A stretch of DNA of 64,000 bases from Mucilaginibacter geliditolerans (GTDB lineage Bacteria > Bacteroidota > Bacteroidia > Sphingobacteriales > Sphingobacteriaceae), in the NCBI RefSeq assembly GCF_014200495.1, contig NZ_JACHBY010000013.1:1-64000 (forward strand). The letters run 5' to 3'. A program made the position numbers and the translations under genes. Positions within the stretch are counted from its first letter, which is position 1. Each line of letters starts with the position of its first letter. Below are positions 9,395-16,912 of the stretch, one piece after another. Under the pieces are notes generated by a model. That model searched no databases. It was given only the letters and a program-made list of their open reading frames with translations, and was not told the origin of the DNA.

Positions 9395-10237
9395 TTATGG
9401 ATACGACAGCCCTTGTAATGCTGATCCCTCATAAAAGAAGGGTTCAAAGTTTTCATCAGCCAGCTCACAGGTTACCTGCATGGTGGTGAAAATGATGTCG
9501 CCAAAAATGTTAGCTATGGCCGTATCCGCAGCATCGCGACCGTTGGCTATCTTCACCAGTCCGTTTAGCGGTACTAAGCGTGTAGCATCAAACAAAACCC
9601 ATTCGCCGCCCAGGTAAGCCTCAAAGCAGGCATGAAAATCTGCCGGTTTAAGGTGATAGGCATAACCCGTAAAGTAACGTGCAGGGATGGTTAATGCACG
9701 GCACAGGGCAATACCTAAATGCGCAAAATCGCGGCATACGCCGGCCTGTTGCGTTACCGTATCATAAGCAGAGGTTTGTGAATTGGAGAATCCGCTGATG
9801 TATTGCACGTTAGTATTTATCCAGTTGGTAAGTGCGATCACTTTTTCAAATGGGTCAGCAATTTTGCCAAAAAGGTTATCTGCCAGTCGGTATAGCTTGT
9901 CCGACTGACAATATCGGCTCGGGTAAAGGTAGGGTAGGATAGCACTATCCAAATGAGCAACCGGTGTTTCTTCCCTATGTGTATGATCACTTATGGTAAA
10001 ACTATTATCAACTGTAGCATTATAAGTTACTTTAATATTTCCCGGTTCAGGAATTTCAAAACGAACCAGGCGGTTGCCGCTTGGCTCAACCAATTCCTCA
10101 AATTTTATATATGGAGCAATTGTAAATGTTTCGTTTAAAATAGTTTGATTGGGTGTTCTTAAGGCATGGATATTCAATACCAGTGTCCCGGGGGAGTTAA
10201 CGGCATATTCCATTTCGGTGAACACATCAAATTTCAT
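9395..10237 (-). CDS. Transglutaminase-like cysteine peptidase-fold protein
   Basis: A 280-residue protein with an N-terminal beta-rich domain (residues 1-90, as in bacterial transglutaminase N-terminal domains) and a transglutaminase-like core. The catalytic triad is visible: Cys168 in QQAGVCRDFAH, His202 in ADFHACFEAY and Asp217 in WVLFDATRL. No signal peptide is seen, so it is probably cytoplasmic. The start lies 14 bases behind the stop of the Anbu gene, so the two form an operon. In other bacteria Anbu is commonly co-encoded with a transglutaminase-like protein of this type (COG1305), so a joint role in protein or peptide processing is likely. Substrates are unknown. Confidence 0.85.
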   Translation of the reverse strand: MKFDVFTEMEYAVNSPGTLVLNIHALRTPNQTILNETFTIAPYIKFEELVEPSGNRLVRFEIPEPGNIKVTYNATVDNSFTISDHTHREETPVAHLDSAILPYLYPSRYCQSDKLYRLADNLFGKIADPFEKVIALTNWINTNVQYISGFSNSQTSAYDTVTQQAGVCRDFAHLGIALCRALTIPARYFTGYAYHLKPADFHACFEAYLGGEWVLFDATRLVPLNGLVKIANGRDAADTAIANIFGDIIFTTMQVTCELADENFEPFFYEGSALQGLSYP

Positions 10238-10251
10238 AGCAGGTATATAGT

Positions 10252-10983
10252 TTAAATAGTTTCTTTTTCAAGCTTGGTAAAAGCCTCATCCATCCAATCT
10301 TCTTTTATATTTTCCAGCGCATGTTTCAACTCCTCGGCCCATTGGGTTGAGATATTTTCCAGGTCTTTTTTCTCATAGCGTTGTTCTACCATATGAAAAC
10401 TGTCTTTTTTATAAAGCACTACATCAATGGGGAAATCCACATTATTTGAGCTCACCCTCGTTGAGTCAAATGATAAAAAGCCTGTTTTCAGTGCCAGCTT
10501 TAAGCTCGAATTTTCAGTAAGTGTACGGTTAAGTATAGCTTTACCATGCCCTGAGTTGCCTATGATCACATATGGCGCTCCTTGACCCAGTTCAACCCAG
10601 TTACCTTCCGGATATAGCAGGAACAGCTTATGCTCATCATCATCCTTCAGTTGGCCGCCAATAATGGTGTTCAAGTCGAAATTAAACCCCGCTCTTTCCA
10701 ACGATGCCTTATCCTCAGTTGCCACCCGCTTAACCTGTTCGCCAAAGGCATTCACAGCTTTGTATAATTTGTTGAATTCCTTTGTTTCGAGCAACTCATT
10801 AAAATATACAATAGCCTTGTCCCTGGTTGATCTTAAGCCGCTGGTCATAATGAAAAGAGAAAAGTTATCTTTTTGTTCTATCGAAATCTTCTTTTTTACG
10901 GTAGTATCAGTTCCCGAAGTGATGCGTGTATCGGCAAGGGCCAGCAGGCCTTCTTTAACCTTTATTCCTAAACAATAAGTCAT
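10252..10983 (-). CDS. anbu: Anbu, proteasome-type (Ntn hydrolase) peptidase
   Basis: A 243-residue Ntn hydrolase of the Anbu family, the proposed ancestral beta-type proteasome relative next to HslV. The N-terminus MTYCLGIKVKEGLLALADTR exposes a catalytic threonine after Met removal, places Asp18 (Asp17 in mature numbering) in ADTR, and has a lysine cluster at 30-32 near the expected Lys33. The length matches the family (about 240). It is first in a two-gene operon with the transglutaminase-like gene. The other two usual partners, an alpha-E protein and a circularly permuted ATP-grasp protein, are not next to it here. Confidence 0.88.
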   Translation of the reverse strand: MTYCLGIKVKEGLLALADTRITSGTDTTVKKKISIEQKDNFSLFIMTSGLRSTRDKAIVYFNELLETKEFNKLYKAVNAFGEQVKRVATEDKASLERAGFNFDLNTIIGGQLKDDDEHKLFLLYPEGNWVELGQGAPYVIIGNSGHGKAILNRTLTENSSLKLALKTGFLSFDSTRVSSNNVDFPIDVVLYKKDSFHMVEQRYEKKDLENISTQWAEELKHALENIKEDWMDEAFTKLEKETI

Positions 10984-11126
10984 ATGCTATAAAACAGGTA
11001 TGTTAAAAAAAAATAGAGTGCCAAAATAGCTAAATAATGAAGTAATTGCAGAACAACATAAAATATTAATGAACTAAGTGTAATATTATGAAAATCCCTG
11101 TATCTAACCCTCAAAATAAATAATAC

Positions 11127-11906
11127 ATGAATAATCAACAGGATAGTATTTTAAAGGTTACAGGCCTGAATGTACAATACGGTTCATTTACCGCTGTAAA
11201 GGATGTTTCTTTTGATGTACGCAAAGGCGAAATATTTGGGCTGCTTGGGCCCAACGGTGCAGGCAAAACAAGCACGTTAAGCTCAATTGAGGGCCTCGTA
11301 AAATTCAACGCAGGCTCGGTTGTGGTTGATGGTTTTGATGCCCGTGAGAAGCCGCTATATGCCCGTGCGGCGATGGGAGTGCAGTTGCAGTCGACCAGCT
11401 TTCAGCCTGAATTAAAGGTATCTGAGATATTGCAGCTATACGCAGGTATATATGGTGTACCGCTTACTAAAGATAAGTTAGAGGAGATTCTTAAAGAAAT
11501 AAAATTGGAAGATGCTGCATCCAAAAAATTTGGTGAGCTTTCAGGCGGGCAACAGCAAAGGGTGTCATTAGTGATATCAACAATACACAACCCGCGACTG
11601 GTTTTGCTGGATGAACCAACTACCGGCCTCGATCCGCAATCGCGCCGCCAGCTTTGGGAGCGCATTGAAGCCATCCGCGAACGCGGGCATGCTGTGTTAT
11701 TAACCACGCACTCTATGGAAGAAGCGGAATCCGTTTGCGACCGTATAGGTATCATCGACCATGGTAAAGTGATCATTATTGATACGCCGCAGGCACTGAT
11801 AGAAAAATATAAGAACGACCCCGAAGTAATAGCGGTATCGCGCAGGGGCAAAGTAACACTTGAAGATGTATTCATAGCGCTAACCGGCAGAGCTGTTAGA
11901 GCATAA
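11127..11906 (+). CDS. ABC transporter ATP-binding protein (ABC-2 export type)
   Basis: A 259-residue nucleotide-binding subunit. Walker A GPNGAGKTS (about 39-47), signature LSGGQQQRV (about 138-146), Walker B LVLLDEPTTGLD and the switch His in LLTTHSMEEAE are all intact. It resembles CcmA/DrrA-type exporters. The permease gene follows 12 bases later, so the two would form a complete ABC-2 exporter as a dimer of each. The cargo is unknown: drug, lipid or polysaccharide are all possible. The upstream spacer from Anbu is AT-rich and contains the promoter. Confidence 0.92.
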   Translation: MNNQQDSILKVTGLNVQYGSFTAVKDVSFDVRKGEIFGLLGPNGAGKTSTLSSIEGLVKFNAGSVVVDGFDAREKPLYARAAMGVQLQSTSFQPELKVSEILQLYAGIYGVPLTKDKLEEILKEIKLEDAASKKFGELSGGQQQRVSLVISTIHNPRLVLLDEPTTGLDPQSRRQLWERIEAIRERGHAVLLTTHSMEEAESVCDRIGIIDHGKVIIIDTPQALIEKYKNDPEVIAVSRRGKVTLEDVFIALTGRAVRA

Positions 11907-11918
11907 TTAAATTAAAGA

Positions 11919-12668
11919 ATGGAAACAATTATACCAAAAACATCCACTGTATTTTCGGCATTATTAAGGGCCGACCTTACCACACAATGGCGCAATCGCC
12001 GTGGCGCAATACTGTCACTAATGGTGCCTGTAATAATTTTAATTTCATGGAAAGGCTATATAGCCAAAATTGGCGGGCCCGCTACATTGGCCAATAGCTT
12101 GTGCTACGGTTTAATATCCCTTGGACTGATGGGCTATTCAAACTCCATTGCCCGCGACAGGGATAAAGGTATATTCCAGCGATTGAGGGTTGCGCCTTTG
12201 CCATCCTGGGCTATAATGATGAGCAGGCTTGCTGTGCAATTGATAATGATATTGATTATTACTACAGCCATTTTTATTGTTGGTTTTAATGTTGATAAGA
12301 TCACTTTATCGCCAGCGGGTTATTTGGTTACCTATTTTACTGCCGCCGTAGGTGGTGCTGTATATTTAGCACTTGGACAAGCAATAGTGGGCCTAACGAA
12401 AAATGCAGAAACGGTTAACTCTGCTTCGCGATTGGTGTTTTTGGCCTTTATACTGATAGGCACGTTCGGCGGATTAGGCGCGCTGGGCCCGCAAATACAA
12501 GAAATTACCCATTGGACACCCTATGGCACTGTAGAAACCATAATGGCAGCCGGCATGGCACCTGCAAAGTGGGATATGGATGCGACCAATGCACTACTGG
12601 TAACTTTAGGTTATATAATAGTATTTGCCACCGTTGGTATTAAGCAATTTAAGTGGGAGAGTAAGTGA
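11919..12668 (+). CDS. ABC-2 type transporter permease
   Basis: A 249-residue permease with six membrane segments (for example GAILSLMVPVIILISW, LIMILIITTAIFIVGF, AAVGGAVYLALGQAIVGL and LLVTLGYIIVFATVGI). The stretch SIARDRDKGIFQRLRVAPLP is the typical ABC-2 cytosolic coupling loop. It pairs with the ATP-binding subunit directly upstream to form an efflux complex in the inner membrane. The length is at the short end of the normal range. Palindromic repeats begin about 60 bases downstream and may end the transcript. Confidence 0.88.
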   Translation: METIIPKTSTVFSALLRADLTTQWRNRRGAILSLMVPVIILISWKGYIAKIGGPATLANSLCYGLISLGLMGYSNSIARDRDKGIFQRLRVAPLPSWAIMMSRLAVQLIMILIITTAIFIVGFNVDKITLSPAGYLVTYFTAAVGGAVYLALGQAIVGLTKNAETVNSASRLVFLAFILIGTFGGLGALGPQIQEITHWTPYGTVETIMAAGMAPAKWDMDATNALLVTLGYIIVFATVGIKQFKWESK

Positions 12669-12731
12669 ACCAGGATTCTGAACCAGGATTTATTGGATTT
12701 TGAATATTGACAGGATGATATAATCTTCCTG

Positions 12732-12804
12732 GACCCCTCTTTCCGCCGCAGGCGAAGAGAGGGGCGACCAGCGTAGCGTAGTCGGGGTGAGTCAACGAAG
12801 CGCG
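12732..12804. repeat. Solo arm of the 269-435 repeat family
   Basis: About 73 bases starting CCCCTCTTTCC and ending GAGTCAACGAAGCGCG match the arms of the palindrome at 269-435 (common blocks GACCAGCG, GTAGTCGGG and TGAGTCAA). Only one arm is present. An open frame on the minus strand across it (12611-12874) is considered spurious. Confidence 0.6.
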
Positions 12805-12820
12805 TCGAAGCTCTATCGCG

Positions 12821-12891
12821 TTTTATCCCCACCCAGCTGGGGTGACCAAAAAGGTAAAAAACTATTTTGGTCACCCCAGCTGGGGATAAAA
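12821..12891. repeat. Palindromic repeat with CAGCTGGGG arms
   Basis: The arms read TTTTATCCCC with CCAGCTGGGGTGACC on the left, and GGTCACCCCAGCTGGGG with ATAAAA on the right. They are complementary except for two extra bases in the left arm. The loop is about 14 bases. It lies between the ABC operon and the PadR promoter and may act as the exporter's terminator. A weaker GGGCTGACC/GGTCAGTCCC hairpin at 14806-14829 looks related. Confidence 0.65.
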
Positions 12892-13014
12892 ATGTTTAAA
12901 TCGCATTACAACAATAATAATGCACTTTTTTCCTACTCTGGTTAATCAACATCTTAGCATAGATTGCTTTTTAACAACCAATGTTGAATTTAATTGAAAT
13001 CATTCCCTGATTAC

Positions 13015-13057
13015 TTACATACATAATTTTGTTATGTATGTAAATTGTTTACATTTG
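13015..13057 (+). promoter_or_regulatory. padR promoter overlapped by two palindromic operators
   Basis: A perfect 12-bp inverted repeat, TTACATACATAA/TTATGTATGTAA with a 5-base spacer (13015-13043), is overlapped by a second palindrome, ATGTAAA-TTG-TTTACAT (13038-13054). The ATGT..ACAT pattern fits known PadR operators. A Bacteroidota promoter is embedded in it: TTTG at 13028-13031, 18 bases, then TACATTTG at 13050-13057. The predicted transcript start falls at or next to the ATG at 13063, so the mRNA may be nearly leaderless. Autorepression by PadR is the natural inference. Confidence 0.75.
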
Positions 13058-13062
13058 TTGTT

Positions 13063-13401
13063 ATGAATACTAATCCATTATTAAAAGGCACACTGCAAAC
13101 TATTATTTTAAAGTTGCTGGAAAGTAAAGACCGGATGTATGGTTATGAGATTACGCAAAAGGTTAAAGAAGTATCGGAAGGCGGGATTATACTTACAGAA
13201 GGGGCACTATATCCTGCATTACATAAATTAGAAGCCGATGGCTTTTTGGAAACGACGGTTGAAGTAGTGGATGGCCGGGCCCGGAAATATTACCGGCTCA
13301 CTGAGCATGGCGGGAAAGAAGTAACCAGCAAATCAAAAGAAGCACAGGCTTTTATTGATCAGCTGCAGAATTTGTTGAACCTTAAACCGGCTATAAGATG
13401 A
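13063..13401 (+). CDS. PadR-family transcriptional regulator
   Basis: A 112-residue winged-helix repressor. It opens MNTNPLLKGTLQTIILKLLE, followed by the PadR core MYGYEITQKVKEVS (about 28-41) and the wing EGALYPALHKLEADGFLETT, then YYRLTEHGGKE. I chose the ATG at 13063. The TTG at 13045 lies inside the operator and would code for part of the promoter. Its stop overlaps the ATG of the next gene by four bases, so it is translationally coupled to the membrane protein behind it. PadR proteins usually repress genes for membrane-stress or drug response and themselves. The ligand is unknown. Confidence 0.92.
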   Translation: MNTNPLLKGTLQTIILKLLESKDRMYGYEITQKVKEVSEGGIILTEGALYPALHKLEADGFLETTVEVVDGRARKYYRLTEHGGKEVTSKSKEAQAFIDQLQNLLNLKPAIR

Positions 13402-14111
13402 GACTAACGGAGCAAGAAGATCAGCTTTTGAAGCAATACTTAAGTAAAATACTAAAGTACCGCGAAACCTACGATGAGCTTTATGATCATATTATTACTG
13501 CTTTAAGCCATAAAACCACGATCACATCCTTTGAGCAAACTATTTATGATATTATAACGGATGATTTTGGAGGCCATGATAATTTAATGAAACTGGAAAA
13601 GGCTTCTAAAAGGGCGGCCTTTAAGGATACTATCAGGCTTTTTTTAATTTCTTTTATCGGCTATTTCAAATTTCCCAAACTGTTGTATACGGTTGTGGGC
13701 GCTGGAATGACGTATTATTTTACCCTGCATGTTCAATTAAGCCTGTGGAATTTACGGACAATTGGTTTGACCATGATGGTTTTACCAGCGATATACACTT
13801 TTGCAAGGAGCGTAAAAATGTACGCTTTTGTACAAAAAGAAGATATAAAAGCAGGGCGTGATTTTAACCGGCATAAATTTAACCGGCCTAAAATTAAACC
13901 TTCATTAACCGGGAGTGCCACTATTGTAATATTGACAATAGCTGCCTTGCCACTTATGTTTCCCCATCTGTGGCTGCCGATGATATACTATCCCGTATTT
14001 GTAACATTATTTTTACTGTTCTGCGCGTTGTATAATTTATCATTAGCGAGGTTCTACAGAAATGATTTAGCAAGAACCAGGGCCATAATATTAGCTGCTG
14101 ATAAACTTTAA
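13398..14111 (+). CDS. PadR-linked membrane protein A
   Basis: A 237-residue protein with a soluble N-terminal region of about 75 residues containing ETYDELYDHIITAL, followed by membrane helices (about 85-140 and 165-225). The N-terminal signature is repeated in the next gene product (EPYDEIKDHIITAI), and both begin with RLTEQE- or KLTAID-type residues, so the two are paralogues. PadR genes are often followed by membrane proteins that have such a short helical N-terminal (HAAS-like) domain. Placement in that group is inference. ATG overlaps the padR stop (ATGA). Possible role: a membrane sensor or effector controlled by PadR. Confidence 0.7.
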   Translation: MRLTEQEDQLLKQYLSKILKYRETYDELYDHIITALSHKTTITSFEQTIYDIITDDFGGHDNLMKLEKASKRAAFKDTIRLFLISFIGYFKFPKLLYTVVGAGMTYYFTLHVQLSLWNLRTIGLTMMVLPAIYTFARSVKMYAFVQKEDIKAGRDFNRHKFNRPKIKPSLTGSATIVILTIAALPLMFPHLWLPMIYYPVFVTLFLLFCALYNLSLARFYRNDLARTRAIILAADKL

Positions 14112-14122
14112 CACCATGTAAA

Positions 14123-14794
14123 ATGAAATTAACCGCTATTGATTTAGATTATATTAATAATCGTTTAAAAAACGACATTAAAAGTATATACCAGGAACCT
14201 TATGATGAGATCAAAGATCACATTATTACAGCTATTGAAGTGGCCCGCGAAAACGGTGATCAGCGTAATATTGCTTTTGTTTTTGATGAGCTAATGGAAA
14301 CACATTTTAAGGATTACCGGACTTTTGAAAAAATAATAAAGGAGTACCCATTGACCTATTACAAAAAGATAACCAAGCTCCATTGGGCCAATATAAAATA
14401 TTATTTAAACTGGCAGGCCGCACTGCTAATCACGCTATTTGTTATAACCGGATTTTATCTGCCTCAAAATAAAATAACATTTTTTTCACTAATAATTGGA
14501 TTAATAGCCACAGCGTTTATGCCCGCTATTTATTTTTTTTATCAATCCAAAATACTAATTATTAAAACTGATAAGGGAAAGAGTTCAATTGTAAAGCTCT
14601 CAATGCAAAGCATGTCTACACTTTTAATATTCATAGGCATTATACTTAATGGCATTTGCCAGATAGCAAGGATTTTCCATTTTTTTAACCCCGTTTTTCA
14701 TCCTGTGGTTTATATCCTGCTGTTATCCTGCTTCGTAATTTATGGGTTAAGTAGTATGCGTTTATGCCGGCAGGAGTTTAAAATTGCAAGATAA
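14123..14794 (+). CDS. PadR-linked membrane protein B
   Basis: A 223-residue paralogue of the preceding protein. An N-terminal region of about 85 residues with EPYDEIKDHIITAIEVA is followed by four membrane stretches (around WQAALLITLFVITGFYL, FFSLIIGLIATAFMPAIYFF, MSTLLIFIGIILNGICQIA and PVVYILLLSCFVIYGL). It lies 11 bases behind protein A and completes a three-gene PadR operon. Function unknown. Two copies side by side could form a heteromer. The GC-rich hairpin that starts about 11 bases downstream may end transcription. Confidence 0.68.
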   Translation: MKLTAIDLDYINNRLKNDIKSIYQEPYDEIKDHIITAIEVARENGDQRNIAFVFDELMETHFKDYRTFEKIIKEYPLTYYKKITKLHWANIKYYLNWQAALLITLFVITGFYLPQNKITFFSLIIGLIATAFMPAIYFFYQSKILIIKTDKGKSSIVKLSMQSMSTLLIFIGIILNGICQIARIFHFFNPVFHPVVYILLLSCFVIYGLSSMRLCRQEFKIAR

Positions 14795-14868
14795 GTTCCC
14801 CCCTGGGGCTGACCTTTTTGGTCAGTCCCGTGTCGACGGAGGGGGTAAAACGGAGCGCAGCAGCATTT

Positions 14869-14936
14869 TGTAGAGACGCAATACTTTGCGTCTCCCACCT
14901 ATATGTTTAAAAGACGCAAAGTATTGCGTCTCTACA
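14869..14936. repeat. Perfect 25-bp inverted repeat
   Basis: Arms 14869-14893 and 14912-14936 are exact complements (TGTAGAGACGCAATACTTTG onward) around an 18-base loop. It sits in the 505-base spacer between the PadR operon and proS. This GTAGAGACGCAATA-type palindrome is a dispersed repeat that I recall from several Bacteroidota and cyanobacteria. Not searched. Confidence 0.8.
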
Positions 14937-15227
14937 TTTAGAAAAGATTCCGCGTTAGGGACAGTAGTGGGTACCGGCCTCGCGCCTAAAGCCTGCAGGC
15001 GTATGAACGGATGGCCCGGCCCGCTGAATAGCGGGAACGCCCCAACAATCTGAACCCGAATTTGGGGAATTTAAGAATTTATAGAATTCTGCAAATTCCT
15101 TAATTCAAAAAAATCTGATCCAGACAATGACCCGATGACAGCGCAGCGAAATGACTAATGACCAACCGACTGGCGCATCCTCACCAATACTATTTACTAT
15201 AAACGCAGCTAATACTAAAAGATCAGC
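14937..15227. other. Spacer without a gene
   Basis: No coding region seen. It holds a CCCGCT/AGCGGG mini-hairpin near 15018-15033 and a degenerate GATGACAGCGCAGCGAAATG motif (15135-15154) that recurs as GTGACAGCGAAGCGAATGAC just before mnmE (21355-21374), so it is likely another repeat relic. Confidence 0.45.
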
Positions 15228-15255
15228 TTTGAATACGTTTAAATTTATAAATTTG
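15228..15255 (+). promoter_or_regulatory. Putative proS promoter
   Basis: TTTG at 15228-15231 and TAAATTTG at 15248-15255 (matching TAnnTTTG) are separated by 16 bases, slightly short of the usual Bacteroidota spacing. The start codon lies 45 bases downstream. Confidence 0.5.
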
Positions 15256-15299
15256 GCGACTACAATTTTTTCAATTACGAACTATTCGATTATAATATA

Positions 15300-16772
15300 A
15301 TGAGCAAAGGGGTTATAAGCAAGGAAGAAGATTACTCGCAGTGGTACAATGATTTAGTGATAAAAGCTGATATGGCGGAGTATTCGCCGGTTAGGGGTTG
15401 CATGATCATTAAGCCGTATGGCTATTCCATCTGGGAAAAAATGCAGGCTGTGCTTGACAAAATGTTTAAGGAAACCGGGCATAGCAATGCTTATTTTCCG
15501 CTGCTTATACCTAAGTCGTTCTTCTCGAAGGAGGCCAGCCACGTTGAGGGCTTCGCTAAGGAATGTGCCGTGGTAACCCATTATCGTCTTAAAAATGATG
15601 GTAACGGCAATATTATTGTTGATGAAGATGCCAAGCTGGAGGAAGAACTGATCATCCGCCCAACATCTGAAACTATCATCTGGAACACTTACCGTGGCTG
15701 GATACAATCTTACCGTGACCTGCCTATTTTGGTTAACCAATGGGCTAACGTAATGCGCTGGGAAATGCGTACACGCCTGTTTTTGCGTACCAGTGAGTTT
15801 TTATGGCAGGAGGGCCACACTGCTCATGCAACATCCGACGAAGCTATTGCTGAAACCGAGCAAATGCTAGGAGTTTATGCTGATTTTGCCGAAAACTGGA
15901 TGGCATTGCCTGTTGTTAAAGGCCGTAAAACGCCAAATGAGCGCTTTGCAGGTGCTTTAGATACTTATTGTATTGAAGCCTTAATGCAGGATGGAAAAGC
16001 CCTACAGGCCGGTACCTCACACTTTTTAGGGCAGAACTTTGCCAAGGCGTTCGATGTTAAATTCACCAATCGTGAGAATGTTCAGGATTACGTATGGGCT
16101 ACCTCATGGGGCGTTTCAACCCGCTTAATAGGCGCGCTGATCATGGCGCACTCTGATGACGCAGGTTTGGTTTTACCGCCAAAACTGGCACCTATACAAG
16201 TAGTTATTGTGCCGATATACAAGCACGATGAAGAGCTGGAAAACATAACGGCCTTCGTTACCGCATTAACTAAAGAACTTAAAGCGAAAGACATATCAGT
16301 TAAGTTTGATAAACGCGATACCCACCGCCCAGGTGCTAAGTTCGCAGAATACGAACTAAAAGGCGTGCCTTTGCGCGTTGCCATCGGCAGCCGAGATATG
16401 CAGAATGGGACGGTTGAGCTGGCCCGCAGGGATACCAAAACTAAAGAAACGGTTAGTCAGGATGGCTTGGCTTTGCATATCGAGGCTTTACTGGATACGA
16501 TTCAGGAAAATATCTACAAAAAAGCATCCGACTTTAGAGCAGAAAACACTACCGAGGTGGATACCTACGAGGAATTTAAACGCATGCTGGATGAAGAGCC
16601 GGGGTTCCTATCTGCCCATTGGGATGGCACAGCTGAAACTGAGCAAAAGATAAAAGATGAGACTAAAGCAACAATCCGTTGCATACCTTTGGATAATAAA
16701 CTGGAAGAAGGCAAGTGTATTTTAACGGGCAAGCCGTCGAAACAAAGAGTATTGTTCGCAAGAGCATATTAG
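15300..16772 (+). CDS. proS: Prolyl-tRNA synthetase (short, archaeal/eukaryotic-type)
   Basis: A 490-residue class II aminoacyl-tRNA synthetase that charges tRNA-Pro. It lacks the bacterial editing insertion, so it belongs to the shorter ProS type 3 common in Bacteroidota. Landmarks: [19 protein letters not shown] (28-46), motif 2 around [20 protein letters not shown] with HTAHAT, motif 3 around [16 protein letters not shown] and [13 protein letters not shown]. An anticodon-binding domain ([11 protein letters not shown] onward) follows, then a C-terminal zinc-ribbon-like tail ending in tyrosine ([10 protein letters not shown]). Length is normal for the group. Its own promoter lies in the repeat-rich spacer. 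Confidence 0.95.
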   Translation: MSKGVISKEEDYSQWYNDLVIKADMAEYSPVRGCMIIKPYGYSIWEKMQAVLDKMFKETGHSNAYFPLLIPKSFFSKEASHVEGFAKECAVVTHYRLKNDGNGNIIVDEDAKLEEELIIRPTSETIIWNTYRGWIQSYRDLPILVNQWANVMRWEMRTRLFLRTSEFLWQEGHTAHATSDEAIAETEQMLGVYADFAENWMALPVVKGRKTPNERFAGALDTYCIEALMQDGKALQAGTSHFLGQNFAKAFDVKFTNRENVQDYVWATSWGVSTRLIGALIMAHSDDAGLVLPPKLAPIQVVIVPIYKHDEELENITAFVTALTKELKAKDISVKFDKRDTHRPGAKFAEYELKGVPLRVAIGSRDMQNGTVELARRDTKTKETVSQDGLALHIEALLDTIQENIYKKASDFRAENTTEVDTYEEFKRMLDEEPGFLSAHWDGTAETEQKIKDETKATIRCIPLDNKLEEGKCILTGKPSKQRVLFARAY

Positions 16773-16776
16773 CCGA

Positions 16777-16911
16777 GCCCCCCAGCCCCCTGAAGGGGGC
16801 GCTTTGAAAAGCATGGTGGGGTTACCGGGGATAAATAAAATTATTAACAAGATGTCGGACTTTAAAGTCAGCATCGCAAATCAAAAATCCCCCTTTAGGG
16901 GGCTAGGGGGC
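16777..16911. repeat. G/C-tract palindromic repeat pair ending one base before the next ATG
   Basis: Arm 16777-16800 (GCCCCCCAGCCCCCTGAAGG onward) and arm 16888-16911 (TCCCCCTTTAGGGGGCTAGG onward) are inverted copies separated by 87 bases. They match the arms of the element inside the DUF2400 gene (18624-18692). The right arm ends at 16911 and the trans-sulfuration gene starts at 16913, so the arm supplies a G-rich stretch where a ribosome-binding site would lie. Confidence 0.75.
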
Positions 16912-16912
16912 T

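Noticed and set aside
12611..12874. 87-residue minus-strand frame
   Set aside because: Lies across the end of the permease gene and the palindromic repeats. Arg/Ser-rich composition is typical of translated repeat arms.
13045..13062. TTG start extending padR by six codons
   Set aside because: It would lie inside the operator and promoter. The ATG at 13063 gives the usual PadR N-terminus.
14123..14794. Reading the PadR-linked membrane proteins as ABC permeases
   Set aside because: No ATPase partner, no coupling loop, and a soluble N-terminal domain that ABC-2 permeases lack.
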